Below are positions 43,782 through 54,600 of a DNA stretch of 64,000 bases, one piece after another; the stretch's first letter is position 1; each line of letters starts with the position of its first letter. Both the position numbers and the translations under genes were made by a program. The stretch is from Solirubrobacterales bacterium. Its GTDB lineage: Bacteria; Actinomycetota; Thermoleophilia; Solirubrobacterales; Solirubrobacteraceae. The notes beneath the pieces are model-generated. The model had not been told where the DNA came from. It ran no database searches and was given only the letters and a program-made list of their open reading frames with translations. Location: the NCBI GenBank assembly GCA_947474595.1, contig CANJIV010000006.1, forward strand, positions 102,756 to 166,755. Direction: 5' to 3'.

Positions 43782-46709
43782 ATGTCACTGACTCTCGTCA
43801 CCGGACCCGCCAACGCCGGCAAAGCCGGACGCGTGCTAGACGCTTACCGCGCAGCGCTCAAACGCGACCCGGTGTTGGTCGTTCCGACGAATCCTGACGT
43901 CGCCCACTACCAGCGTGAACTGGCCGGCCGCGGGGCAGTTTTCGGCGGCTCGGTGGTGGCCTTTGACGGACTGATCAAAGAGATCGCTACTGCGGCTGGC
44001 TATAACGGGCGACGTCTTAGCGATATTCAGCGTGATCGCGTACTTGCCACCGCTCTGGCTGGATGTAGCTTCACGGCGATCCAAAGCTCGGCGAGTTCGG
44101 CTGGCTTCGCAGCAGCTGCACGCGACCTGATCGATGAACTTCAACGGTCCTTGATTGATCCCAAGCGCTTTACCCAGGCGCTAGGCGATTGGGCGTCGTC
44201 TGGCTCCGATCGCACGGCTTACGCACAGGAGGTCGCAAAGATCTACACCTCTTACCGCCGAGAGCTCGATCGCGTCGGTCGCGTCGATGAGGATCTATTC
44301 GCTCGTCGCGCCCTAGACGCGTTACGCCAGCAGCCGGGTCGTTGGGGCAAGCGCCCAGTCTTCTTCTACGGCTTTGACGATTTCAGCGGCCTGCAACGCG
44401 ACGCGATTGAGGCCCTTGCCCGAGTCGTCGATGTCGAGGTCGTAGTCGCGTTGCTCTTTGAAGATGGCCGCCAGGCTTTTGCTTCCCGCGCAGCAACGGT
44501 CGCCGAGCTCACCCCGTTGGCCGATCGGGTAGAGAAGTTAAAGGCCCGCGACGATCACTATGGCTCGGCTTCACGCCTCGCACTCGATCACCTCGAACGC
44601 AATCTCTTTGAGCTCGATCCCCAGAGGGTCGAGCCTGGAGACGCTGTACGCGTTCTAGAGGCAGGCGGCGAGCGGTCAGAGCTAGAGCTCGTGGCCGCAG
44701 AGATCCTTGAGCTGCTGCGTGGCGGCATGGCCCCCAGTGAAATCGCCGTGGTGCATCGCTCACCACTTCTGGCGGCGCCACTGGTCGCCCAAGTCTTTGA
44801 TGCCTACGGCGTGCCGTACACACTCGATCGCAAGTTGTCGCTAGGGCACACCACGCTCGGCCGTGGCCTGTGCGCTGCGCTGCGCTGCGCTGCGCCCGAG
44901 GCTAGAGCTACCGACGTCCTGACTTACCTGCGAACACCTGGGCTGCTCGACAAGCTCGCGTTGGCCGATCGCTTGGAGGAGGAGCTACGCACCACCGGCC
45001 AGGATGGCGTTCCAGAGGCACTCGATCGCTGGGCTGAGATCGCGGGATGGCCGCTGGGGGAGGTCAAGCAGCTCTGCGTGGCGGCAACGGTTGGCCGCTT
45101 GGAGCTGCTCGACTGCGTTATTAACGTAGCGAGGAGGCTCTTTGATAGACCGCGCAAGCGGCGCGCTTGGGTTGACGAACTAGATGAGCTCGAGGACGCT
45201 AGGACTCTCGCGGCAGTGATCGCAGCCGTTGCTGGACTGCGCGAACTCGGCGCCGCTGATCCTGGGACGCTGCCGTCGCCGGTCGAGCTGCTCGAAGCGC
45301 TCCATGGTCTTGAGGTTCAGTGCGAGAGTGTGGACTCTGGTGTGCGCGTGGCAGGCCCGCTCGAGATCCGCGCACGGCGTTTTAGTGCGATCTTCGTCTG
45401 CGGTCTTCAGGACGGCGGATTCCCAATGAGCAGTCGTCCAGAGCCGTTCATGCCTGATGAGATGCGCCGGGAGGTAAACGTTGCCTCAGGGCTGCGCCTA
45501 GAGCCCAAGGAGGACGCGCTCGACGCCGAGCGATATCTCTTCTATGCCTGCGTCACCCGTGCCCGTGAGCGCGTAGCGCTCTCTTGGAGGTCTTCAGACG
45601 AAGAGGGGAATCCGGCACTGGCATCGTTCTTTCTCCAAGACGTGGTTGCAGTCTTCGACGGCGATCTCTTAAAGAGCCCGGCCCGTAAGCGCCCGCTGTC
45701 GCAGGTCACTTGGCCACCAGATCAAGCGCCGACTGCAATCGAGGTTTCACGTTCGCTCGCCGCTCGTGGACCGCGCTCGCTACCAAGCCCGATCTCAACG
45801 CTGCTCTCGCCATCTGTGCTCGAATGCCTTAGTCAAACGGTCTTCTCTCCGAGTGCGCTTGAGGCGTATATCGCCTGCCCCGTGCGGTGGCTAGTCGAAC
45901 GCAAGCTACGCCCCAACTTGTTGGCGCCCGACGCTGAGCCGCTCGTGCGTGGCACCTTCTTCCACAGGGTGCTTGAGAAAGTTCTTTCCAAGCTACGAGA
46001 TCAGACGGGCTCGGCGAGAGTGACTAAAGCGTCGCTTGGTGTTGCGCGTGAAATTGCTGTCGAGGCGATAAGTGAGTGTCGTCTAGATCTACCGCTCTCA
46101 CCGCATGAGCCGACCGCTGATATAGAGGTGGCACGGCTAGAGCGCGACTTGATGCGCTACCTAGAGAGCGAGTCCAAGGTAAGCGGGGGCTGGGAGCCGG
46201 CGTATCTAGAGTGGCGGTTTGGTTTTGATGACAGCGAGATCGGCGTCTTAGTGCTGGGCGACGGCGAGTTCTCCCTACGTGGCTCGATTGATCGCATCGA
46301 GATCTCTGGCGACGAGGCGATCGTGCGTGACTACAAGGCGTCCGCCACTCATCCAGCGGCTCGGTGGGAGGACGACGGGATAATTCAGGTTGGGATCTAC
46401 ATGCTTGCCGTGCGCGAGTTGCTGGGCAAGGCGGTTGTTGGCGGCCTCTACCAGCCGCTCGGTAAGGATCTAAGGCCACGCGGCCTACTCTTGGCCGAGC
46501 CAACCAAAGCCCTCCCTCTTGAAGGATTCGTCAAGACAGATTTGCTCGACGAGGCCGAGTTCGCCGAACATCTCATAGACGTCGAGAAGCGTGCTTTGGA
46601 GGCGGTGCGTCTACTGCGCGGCGGTGGACTAGAGGCGCTGGCGAAGACTTGTTCATCACGGGGCGGATGCCTTTACCCGGGGATCTGTCGGTCAGGTGAT
46701 CTGGGATGA
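43782..46709 (+). CDS. addB: AddB-like helicase/exonuclease subunit
   Basis: 975 residues. The N-terminal GPANAGKA resembles a Walker A loop but lacks the Ser/Thr after GK, so ATPase activity is doubtful, as expected for the inactivated AddB motor. The UvrD-like middle has FVCGLQDGGFPM and YACVTRARERVALSW. The C-terminal PD-(D/E)XK nuclease shows GSIDRI and RDYKAS, framed by four Cys (AYIACPV and CSSRGGCLYPGIC), a likely Fe-S cluster. With AddA it would resect double-strand breaks. A (TGCGC)5 tract lies at 44871-44895. ATG 43782; ATGA overlap with addA. Confidence 0.85.
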   Translation: MSLTLVTGPANAGKAGRVLDAYRAALKRDPVLVVPTNPDVAHYQRELAGRGAVFGGSVVAFDGLIKEIATAAGYNGRRLSDIQRDRVLATALAGCSFTAIQSSASSAGFAAAARDLIDELQRSLIDPKRFTQALGDWASSGSDRTAYAQEVAKIYTSYRRELDRVGRVDEDLFARRALDALRQQPGRWGKRPVFFYGFDDFSGLQRDAIEALARVVDVEVVVALLFEDGRQAFASRAATVAELTPLADRVEKLKARDDHYGSASRLALDHLERNLFELDPQRVEPGDAVRVLEAGGERSELELVAAEILELLRGGMAPSEIAVVHRSPLLAAPLVAQVFDAYGVPYTLDRKLSLGHTTLGRGLCAALRCAAPEARATDVLTYLRTPGLLDKLALADRLEEELRTTGQDGVPEALDRWAEIAGWPLGEVKQLCVAATVGRLELLDCVINVARRLFDRPRKRRAWVDELDELEDARTLAAVIAAVAGLRELGAADPGTLPSPVELLEALHGLEVQCESVDSGVRVAGPLEIRARRFSAIFVCGLQDGGFPMSSRPEPFMPDEMRREVNVASGLRLEPKEDALDAERYLFYACVTRARERVALSWRSSDEEGNPALASFFLQDVVAVFDGDLLKSPARKRPLSQVTWPPDQAPTAIEVSRSLAARGPRSLPSPISTLLSPSVLECLSQTVFSPSALEAYIACPVRWLVERKLRPNLLAPDAEPLVRGTFFHRVLEKVLSKLRDQTGSARVTKASLGVAREIAVEAISECRLDLPLSPHEPTADIEVARLERDLMRYLESESKVSGGWEPAYLEWRFGFDDSEIGVLVLGDGEFSLRGSIDRIEISGDEAIVRDYKASATHPAARWEDDGIIQVGIYMLAVRELLGKAVVGGLYQPLGKDLRPRGLLLAEPTKALPLEGFVKTDLLDEAEFAEHLIDVEKRALEAVRLLRGGGLEALAKTCSSRGGCLYPGICRSGDLG
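44871..44895 (+). repeat. (TGCGC)5 tract inside addB
   Basis: Five perfect TGCGC units in the coding sequence for GLCAALRCAAP. Five-base units shift the reading frame on gain or loss of one copy, a contingency-locus layout in a recombination gene. Confidence 0.9.
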
Positions 46710-49700
46710 GTGTCTGTGAGGGCAGCGGGGCTGCGCTTGGGCCTGGGGGCCGCGAGCTAACCGACGAGCAGCTAGAGGCTGTATCGCTGCGCGACGGTCC
46801 GCTGCTACTCGACGCCAACGCTGGCAGTGGGAAGACGACGGTAATGGTTGAACGGTTCGTACGGGCCGTCCTCTGCGATGGTGTTGGCGTAGCCTCGATC
46901 TTGGCGATCACCTTCACTGATAAGGCCGCGAGCGAGCTGCGAGGCCGGATCCGCAGTCGTTTCGTCGAGCTTGATCAACCCGAGCGCGCCCGGGAGGCTG
47001 AGGGAGCCTTCATCTCGACCATCCATGGCTTCTGCGCTCGCGTCTTGCACTCCTACCCACTCGACGCCGAGCTGGACCCTGGCTTTGAGGTGATCGATGA
47101 GCTCCAAGCCAGTCGACTGCGTCGCCTAGCCTTCGACTGCGCGTTAGAGAGCGTGATCAAGGATGGCGGCCAGCAGGCACTGCAGGCGCTCGCGCAGTTC
47201 AAGCTCCCAGAGCTACGCACGACGATCATCTCTGTCCACGATGCTCTGCGCACACAAGGTCAAGAGAGGCCGCGTCTGCCGGATGTGACTCCACGCGACA
47301 TTGGCGCGGCTGGCGCACGGCTGTTGGCCCGGGCAGAGGAGTTAGCTGGCGTACTTGGCGGCGCTAAGGCTAAGACCGATCTGGCCGCACTTGAGGTCGT
47401 CGGTGTATCCCGATTGCGGCTCGATCCAGACGGTGCTTTCGCTGATGCTGAGATTACGCTTGATGGCTGCCAAGAGCTAAAGATCCCCGGCCGCCAGAGC
47501 GGCCTGCTCAAGGGCGAAGAGGCCGCTGGCTATCGAATCGCCTACGGGGAGTTACGTCAAGCCTGCTTTGACCACGCGGCCCTACCGACGTACCTCTGGT
47601 TAGGCAAACTTATGGCCGCGTTCGCCGATGACTATGCCCAGCGCAAGGGTGAGCGCTCCGGGCTGGACTTCGGCGATCTGGAGCTGCGCACGTTGGCACT
47701 TCTGAGGGGCAGTCCGCTCGTGCGAGAGCGCTACGCCAAGCGCTTCGTCCACGTCATGGTCGATGAGTTTCAGGATACAAATCCGCTACAGCTAGCTCTC
47801 TTAGATGAACTGCCCAGTGAGCGCAGGTTTGTCGTCGGTGACGCATTTCAGGCGATCTATCGCTTTCGCAATGCAGACGTAGACCTCTTTCGAGCAGAGC
47901 GCAAGCGCCTTGAGGCACTCGGACGCGTCCGAGTGCTGACAAGCAACTACCGCAGCCGACCGGAGCTGCTTGAGGCCTTCAATCATGCCTTCGCTGGCGC
48001 TGTCTTTGACCAGGGGTTCGAGCCGCTCGTGGCAGGGAAACTCGAACAGCGCGACATGCCGCCGCCCGCGAAGGGTCCGGTGGTTGAGTTGCTAGTGACA
48101 TCTAAGGACGACGGTTGGTTGCCAGAACTGCTGGGCGCCGCCTCATCGTCGGCGATCTGGCGTCTTGCTGAAGCAAGGCTGTTGGCACAACGCGTGCGCG
48201 CCCTCTGCGACGGTGGCCGTCGTGCAGGCGAGATCGTCTTGCTAATGCGCGCTACGACCGACATGGCCCTCTTTGAGCGCGCACTTGAAGACCAGGGCGT
48301 CCCAACTTATCTAATCGGCGGTCGCGGTTACTGGTCTGGGCGCCAAGTCGGCGACTTAGTGTCCTATCTCGCCCTCTTGGCAAACCCACGCGACGATCTG
48401 CGGCTATATGAGGCCCTCTGCTCTGAACTGGCGGGTGTTTGCTCTGACACGTTGGTTCTCTTGGCCCAGGCTGCAGGGAGTCGGCATATCTGCGAGGTAT
48501 TAGACGGAACGGTCGAGAACCAGAAGGCCTTTGACCAGATCTCCAAAGCCGACGCCGAGCTCCTAGCACTCTTCTGGAGTCGCTTTGGCGAACATCGCGC
48601 CGCCGCGCCGAGGCTCGGCCTGGACGCTTTGATCGAACGAGTTATGGGCGACGCTGGCTTTGACCTTGCGATCTTGGCGATGGCTGGCGGCGAGCGCCGG
48701 ATGGCGAATGTCCGCAAGTTGATGCGTTTCGCGCGTGAGTACGAAGCGATCGAAGGGCGAGACCTGCGCGGTCTCGTCGATCAGATCGACAGGCTTCGAG
48801 ACGACACCGACGGCGGCGATCGTGAGGGAGAGGCGCCGATTGAGGGAGAGGATCTCGACGCAGTCCGGATCATGACCGTACACCGCGCCAAAGGATTGGA
48901 GTTCCCTGTCGTCTGTGTAGCCGATCTTGGTCGTGAGCAGTTCAGCGGCGACCAGAGCTATCTACGCATAGACCGCAACTCCAATATCGGACTCAAGGTT
49001 CCCGAGCTTGGAGATGACGATGACCAAGGCGCCTTTGAGTGGGTCGATATCGCGGAAGTCGAGAGAGCGGCCAACAAGGCAGAGGAGAGACGACTTTTCT
49101 ATGTTGGGATGACCCGGGCACGCGAACATCTAATTCTCAGTGGCGCTGCCAAGCTCGGGGCGCTGGCCAAATTAGACGCCACGGAGCCGATCGGTTGGAT
49201 CGCCGCCGCCGTAGCGGGCGCTCAAGTAGGTGAGCTAAGTGAAGAGATGATGCAGTGCGAAGCGACCCCGCATCGAGGCGGCTGGTCGCCACGCATAGCC
49301 TGTTCGCTGAACTCTCCTAGTACGGTCGGGGTTGTCTTGGCCGAAGATGCACAAGCGCCGCAGGCTGTGAAGTTCAACGTGCCCGCGCCACAGCCACAGC
49401 CACTGGCGCCACTCCATCCAGCCCCGGGCGGTGCAGGGCTGAGCTCACTCTCTCAGCTCAGCTACACGTCGATCAGCAGTTATAAGAGTTGCGGATACCG
49501 CTTCTACCTCGAGCGAGTCTTGCGCCTACCTGCCGAGGCAGAGACAGCTAGCGCTAAAGGGGATGGAGTATCAGCAAAGTTACGCGGCACGGTGGTCCAT
49601 GAGCTGCTCGAGCAGGTCGACTTCGCAGACCCATTGCTCCCTCAAGACGACGCGATCGCTGCCGTTGGCGCGCGTCACTCTGCGACGTTCACCGAGCAAC

Positions 49701-50236
49701 AGTGCAGCGAGATCGCCGACTTGGTCAAAGGGTTCTTTGGCAGCGAGCTCTGCCGCCGCCTAGCTGGGGCAGAGACCGTCTTGCGCGAGGAGGGATTCGG
49801 CTTCCTCTTGCCCTGCCAAGGGTCAGATCCGTTGCTCATTAACGGCGCTATCGACGTTCTCTCTTGGGATGGCGAGGACGCGCTGATCGTCGACTACAAG
49901 ACCGACTTGATCGCAAAAGATGGCCCGGACGTTCTCGTTGCACGCGAGTATCGCACTCAACAGATCGTCTACGCGCTCGCTGCACTTCACGCCGGTGCGG
50001 TGAAGGTCGACGTCAATCACCTCTTCCTAAGACGCCCGTTGGAGCCCGTCAGCGCCTGCTTCCTCGCTACCCAGCGATCCGAGCTAGAGGATGAGCTGGC
50101 AGCGATGGCCGCCGGGATTGTTGCTCGTAGCTATCCGGTCTCGACCCAACCCCATAGGACTCTCTGCCAGGGCTGCCCCGGTCGTGCGTCGCTCTGCTCC
50201 TGGCCAAATGAGACGACCGAGCGCGAGTTGCCCTAG
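46706..50236 (+). CDS. addA: AddA-like ATP-dependent helicase/nuclease
   Basis: 1176 residues, close to AddA. Walker A ANAGSGKTT (residues ~33-41), motif II VDEFQDTNPLQ, motif III VGDAFQAIYRFR, NYRS and motif V-VI (VHRAKGLEFPVV, YVGMTRAREHLIL) show an active superfamily 1A motor. The C-terminal nuclease has GAIDVLSW and VDYKTDL, framed by SCGYRF and CQGCPGRASLC, a second possible four-Cys Fe-S site; AddA of Bacillus lacks this. ATG 46706 overlaps the addB stop. Role: double-strand-break end resection. Confidence 0.9.
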   Translation: MSVCEGSGAALGPGGRELTDEQLEAVSLRDGPLLLDANAGSGKTTVMVERFVRAVLCDGVGVASILAITFTDKAASELRGRIRSRFVELDQPERAREAEGAFISTIHGFCARVLHSYPLDAELDPGFEVIDELQASRLRRLAFDCALESVIKDGGQQALQALAQFKLPELRTTIISVHDALRTQGQERPRLPDVTPRDIGAAGARLLARAEELAGVLGGAKAKTDLAALEVVGVSRLRLDPDGAFADAEITLDGCQELKIPGRQSGLLKGEEAAGYRIAYGELRQACFDHAALPTYLWLGKLMAAFADDYAQRKGERSGLDFGDLELRTLALLRGSPLVRERYAKRFVHVMVDEFQDTNPLQLALLDELPSERRFVVGDAFQAIYRFRNADVDLFRAERKRLEALGRVRVLTSNYRSRPELLEAFNHAFAGAVFDQGFEPLVAGKLEQRDMPPPAKGPVVELLVTSKDDGWLPELLGAASSSAIWRLAEARLLAQRVRALCDGGRRAGEIVLLMRATTDMALFERALEDQGVPTYLIGGRGYWSGRQVGDLVSYLALLANPRDDLRLYEALCSELAGVCSDTLVLLAQAAGSRHICEVLDGTVENQKAFDQISKADAELLALFWSRFGEHRAAAPRLGLDALIERVMGDAGFDLAILAMAGGERRMANVRKLMRFAREYEAIEGRDLRGLVDQIDRLRDDTDGGDREGEAPIEGEDLDAVRIMTVHRAKGLEFPVVCVADLGREQFSGDQSYLRIDRNSNIGLKVPELGDDDDQGAFEWVDIAEVERAANKAEERRLFYVGMTRAREHLILSGAAKLGALAKLDATEPIGWIAAAVAGAQVGELSEEMMQCEATPHRGGWSPRIACSLNSPSTVGVVLAEDAQAPQAVKFNVPAPQPQPLAPLHPAPGGAGLSSLSQLSYTSISSYKSCGYRFYLERVLRLPAEAETASAKGDGVSAKLRGTVVHELLEQVDFADPLLPQDDAIAAVGARHSATFTEQQCSEIADLVKGFFGSELCRRLAGAETVLREEGFGFLLPCQGSDPLLINGAIDVLSWDGEDALIVDYKTDLIAKDGPDVLVAREYRTQQIVYALAALHAGAVKVDVNHLFLRRPLEPVSACFLATQRSELEDELAAMAAGIVARSYPVSTQPHRTLCQGCPGRASLCSWPNETTERELP

Positions 50237-50244
50237 CGTCAGCC

Positions 50245-51126
50245 TCAGGCTTGATCACCGTCAGGTCGCAGCGACCGTTGCTTCTTGCGCTCCTCAAGGA
50301 CGGCGTTTAGTTCGGCTCCGATCAGGAGCGCGACGTTGCTTAGCCAGAGCCAAATCAGCAGGATGATGACTGCTCCGAAGAGGCCGTATGCAGCGCTATA
50401 GGTATCAAAGTTGGAGATGTAGGCGCTGAAGCCCAATGAGGCCGCGATCCAGATCACGACGCCGACTACTGCTCCCGGTGAGATCAGCTTGAAGCGGCGG
50501 CTGCTGCTCTTAGGTGCCGCCCAGTAGACGAAGGCGTAGATCAACATCACCACCGCGACGGCGAGGAACTGGCGCACGGCGTCCCAGATGCCAGATGCTG
50601 AGGCATCTAATCCGATCAACGCGAAGAGGTCTTCGGCTAGCCCCCCTCCGACGAACACGAATATCAATGCAATGACAGCGAGAGCGGTGATCAGGAGGGT
50701 CGCGCCGAGGTCAGCGAGCTTCCTGCGTACGAACCCTAGATCGGCATGGTTTCGTTGTACGACGTTCAACGCCCGCCCCGCAGCGCCAAATGCTCCAGAT
50801 GCGGCGTAGAGAGAGATCAAGATGGCGACGACCAAGGTCAGGCCCGCGGAGGAGAGGCGAGTCTTCATCATCGCGTCCAATGAAGTCGCGACAGTGTTGA
50901 CCACCTCTGCCGGGGCGCCGTGGTCGGTTAGGTAGGTGCCAAAGTCGGTGACCGTCTGCGGCGTGCCCAGTAGCGTCAGCACGGCGGAGGCCATCAGCAG
51001 TCCGGGCACGAGAGAGAGCAGCGCGTAGTAGGTCAGAGCAGCAGCAGCGTCGAGCATCTGGTCGCCAACGAAGCGCAGCACGGTCTCTTTGATAATCGAA
51101 GCGATGCGCTTAACTAGGGAGGACAT
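50245..51126 (-). CDS. YihY/BrkB family membrane protein
   Basis: 293 residues with six hydrophobic segments and the family opening ...ALTYYALLSLVPGLLM. Later YWAAPKSSSRRFKLISPGAVVGVVIWIAASLGFSAYISNF is typical. The old name ribonuclease BN is not applicable; transport or envelope roles are proposed for the family. ATG 51126 has TATCGT 7 nt upstream (leaderless pattern); a GTG one codon earlier is possible. Confidence 0.88.
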   Translation of the reverse strand: MSSLVKRIASIIKETVLRFVGDQMLDAAAALTYYALLSLVPGLLMASAVLTLLGTPQTVTDFGTYLTDHGAPAEVVNTVATSLDAMMKTRLSSAGLTLVVAILISLYAASGAFGAAGRALNVVQRNHADLGFVRRKLADLGATLLITALAVIALIFVFVGGGLAEDLFALIGLDASASGIWDAVRQFLAVAVVMLIYAFVYWAAPKSSSRRFKLISPGAVVGVVIWIAASLGFSAYISNFDTYSAAYGLFGAVIILLIWLWLSNVALLIGAELNAVLEERKKQRSLRPDGDQA

Positions 51127-51129
51127 CAC

Positions 51130-51660
51130 GCTGACGATAGCGGCGCTTGGCCCGGTCGTTGGTAGCCGCGCAGAGACGCGAGCCGTTAACGGTCATTTCA
51201 CGCAGCGGTCACCGATCGTTGACAGGAGGTCTGGCTGTTATTAGGAGGCTTCATCGATGGCCGCTGAGAACGCAACTGCTAGCCCCCGATCGGCATCTGC
51301 GACTGCCGATCGAGCGGATCTATCTGTTGCCCGCAAGCCATCCACCCCGACGGGGCGCGCACCCCATACCAAACGCGCGTCAGTCAGCGCTGCGGGTCCC
51401 CCTGCGCCCAAGCGCTCCCGAGGTATCCACTCTCTGCTCCGAGCGCCCTTTGGCGCTGGGCGCAGAGGGTGTGCCTCGGACGTCGGCGGCGTCTTAGCTG
51501 CTCCACGGCCGAGTTGGAGAACTGCCTTGGTGGCTGGCTGCACAGATACGGAGGAGCCCCGGTAGTTACGGGCGCTGAGAGCGGATTTCGCGCGCGCGGG
51601 TCCGCTGGTATCCTTACGCCCTCCGCCTCAGGTGCATCCGTCGCCTTCGGAGCGCTTCTT
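51130..51660 (+). other. 530-nt region upstream of gltB
   Basis: No conserved gene is recognisable here. It holds a strong AGGAGG (51243-51248) before ATG 51257 (small ORF, listed separately), TTGACA at 51219-51224, the hairpin AGCGCC-CTTT-GGCGCT (about 51441-51456) and a CTCCG/CGGAG pair just before the gltB start. It is the longest stretch here without a recognised gene and could contain a regulatory leader for the glutamate synthase operon. Confidence 0.5.
51257..51565 (+). CDS. Possible small basic, Ala/Pro-rich protein upstream of gltB
   Basis: 102 codons beginning 8 nt after a perfect AGGAGG, the best ribosome site in the window. The product is rich in Ala, Arg, Pro and Ser, with no recognised domain, no signal peptide and no membrane helix. 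The composition looks like random translation of GC-rich DNA, so the strong ribosome site is the only support. A leader peptide that controls gltB is another possibility. Confidence 0.25.
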   Translation: MAAENATASPRSASATADRADLSVARKPSTPTGRAPHTKRASVSAAGPPAPKRSRGIHSLLRAPFGAGRRGCASDVGGVLAAPRPSWRTALVAGCTDTEEPR

Positions 51661-54600
51661 ATGTCACGCATGACGCCGCCTACAGCAGCAGGTCTTTACG
51701 ACCCTCGATACGAGCACGACGCCTGTGGCGTCGCTTTTGTCGCGCGCCTACACGGAGAGGCCAACCACGAGACCGTCCGCCGCGCGATCGTTGCGATTGA
51801 AAATCTCGAACACCGTGGAGCCGAGGGCGCCGACGCCGATACCGGCGACGGCTGCGGCATTCTGATCCAGACCCCTGACGCATTCCTGCGGGCAGAGGTG
51901 CCGTTCGAGCTTCCTGAGGTTGGCAGGTATGGCGTCGCAATGTGCTTCTTACCCCAGGAGGACGAGCGGCGCGCTTACATCGCGCAGCTGTTGGCCAGAA
52001 CCGTCGTCGGCGAAGGCCAGAGAGTCCTCGGCTGGCGCGATGTGCCTGTCGATCCCAGTGGTGTGGGCCGCGTAGCCGTCGACTCGGCCCCAGTAATACG
52101 TCAACTCTTTATCGGCGCTACGGGCCCGGCTGCCGAAGACCAAGATGCACTCGAGCGCAAGCTCTATGTGATTCGACGCATTGTCGAGAAGGCCGCAGGT
52201 CCCGATCTAGCAATTCCATCGTGCTCGTCACGCACGATGGTCTATAAGGGGATGCTGACTGCGACCCAGCTTCAACGCTACTTTCCAGACCTCCAAGATG
52301 AGCGCATGGTCAGTCGTCTGGCGCTCGTCCATTCGCGGTTTTCGACCAACACTTTCCCCAGCTGGGAGCTTGCTCATCCCTATCGGATGATCGCCCACAA
52401 CGGTGAGATCAATACCGTCCAAGGCAACGTCAACTGGATGCGAGCGCGCGAGTCCCAGCTCGCCAGTGACCTGTTTGGCGAGGATCTCTACAAGGTCTTG
52501 CCCGTTGTGCGACCGGCCGGCTCTGACTCGGCGACCTTCGACAACGTGCTTGAACTGCTGACCCTGGCAGGGCGCTCTCCAGCTCATGCAGTGATGATGA
52601 TGGTGCCTGAGGCCTACCAGAATCGCGACGATCTACCCCAAGAGTTAGTCGACTTCTATGACTTTCATTCGTGTCTGATTGAGCCGTGGGATGGGCCGGC
52701 GGCGATCGCCTTCACCGATGGACGGATGATCGGTGCGATGTTGGACCGCAACGGCCTGCGCCCCGGACGCTGGATGTTGACCACTGATGGCTACGTCGTC
52801 CTCGCCTCTGAGACCGGCGTGCTTCCTGTTGACGAGGAGATGGTCGAGGCCAAAGGCAGGCTGCTGCCAGGCAAGCTGTTCATCGTCGACCTCGAGCGCG
52901 ACTGCATCGTCAGCGACGAAGATGCAAAGGCTGAGATCGCAAGCCAGCAGCCTTACGGTGAGTGGATGGCGCGAAACTCTGTCCACTTCGAGGACATGCC
53001 GGAGGTCGAACCACGCACCGAGCGCACAGAGCCGCTGCGCTGCCAGCAGCTCGCCTTTGGCTACTCACAAGAAGACCTACGTGTCCTGATCGCACCGATG
53101 GCTCAGGCTGGGATGGAGCCGACCGGCTCGATGGGAAATGACACCGCGCTCGCAGTCTTCTCCGACCGCCAGCCTGCCCTGTTTTCCTACTTCAAGCAGC
53201 TCTTTGCGCAGGTAACCAACCCCGCGATTGATCCGATTCGCGAGTCGATCGTGATGAGCATCGCAGGTGGCCTAGGCCCTGCCGGCAACTTGCTAGACGA
53301 GAGCCCCGAGCACGCTCACCAACTCCTTCTCAATCAGCCTATCTTGCGCAACCACGAACTCGAGAAGCTGCGTCAGGTCTCTCACGATGTTTTTGAAGCA
53401 GAGACGATCGACATCACTTGGCCGGTGATCGAAGGCCCCGACGGTCTCGATCGCGCGCTCAAGCGGATCTGCCGCGAGGCCTACGGCTTAATCGACAAGG
53501 GCGCAACGATCCTGATTCTCTCCGACCGCCATATTTCGGCTCGCGCGGTCGCTATTCCTTCGCTGTTGGCTGTCGCGGCCGTACACCACCACCTCGTGCG
53601 CGAAGGAGTGCGGTTGCGTGCAGGATTGGTGATCGAATCTGGCGAGCCGCGCGAGGTCCATCACATGTGTGCGCTGATCGGCTACGGCGCCGCTGCGGTG
53701 AACCCATATGTGATGCTCGACACCGTTGCCGACCTGATCCGACTCGGCCATCTACCGGGCGACACTAATCTTGCAGAGGCCGAAGAAAATGTGGTTAAAG
53801 CCTTAGGCAAGGGCCTCATGAAGGTGATGTCGAAGATGGGCATTTCGACTAGATCCTCCTACTGCGGAGCACAGATATTTGAGGCAGTGGGGATCGACAA
53901 GGAGCTTGTCGATCGTCACTTCACCGGCACAGCGTCTCGGATCGGCGGGATAAATCTCGACGTGATCGCACGCGAGGCGATCACCCGTCATGAGCGTGCA
54001 TACCCTGAGCCAGAGAGCGATCTCTTGCCTGCCGGCGGGATCTACCAGTGGCGCCGTGAGGGCGAGCGTCGGATGTGGGATCCCGAGACGATCACCTTGC
54101 TACAGCACGCTGTGCGAGCCGAAGAAGGTGAAGGCCGCCAGACTTACGCGCAGTTTGCTCGCCTAGTCAATGAGGAGAACGCGCGCCACGGCATGTTGCG
54201 CGGCCTGCTGGCCTTCCGTGACGACATCCAGCCGATTGACATCGAAGAGGTCGAGCCGATTGAGGAGATCGTCAAGCGATTCTCGACCGGTGGAATGAGC
54301 CTCGGAGCTCTTTCACCTGAGGCTCATGAGACGTTAGCTATGGCTATGAATCGGATCGGCGGACGCTCCAACACCGGTGAGGGCGGCGAGGGCGAAGACC
54401 GTTTTGTTGGTGAGCGCCGGTCAGCGATCAAGCAGGTCGCTTCGGGCCGCTTTGGCGTCACGATCAGTTATCTGGTCAACGCTGATCAGATCCAAATCAA
54501 GGTCGCTCAGGGAGCAAAGCCTGGCGAGGGCGGGCAGCTGCCTGGCCACAAGGTCGACGACTACATCGCCGGCCTGCGTCACTCGACTCCAGGCGTTGGA

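Noticed and set aside
50245..51126. Ribonuclease BN
   Set aside because: An old misannotation of YihY/BrkB membrane proteins; there are no nuclease motifs.
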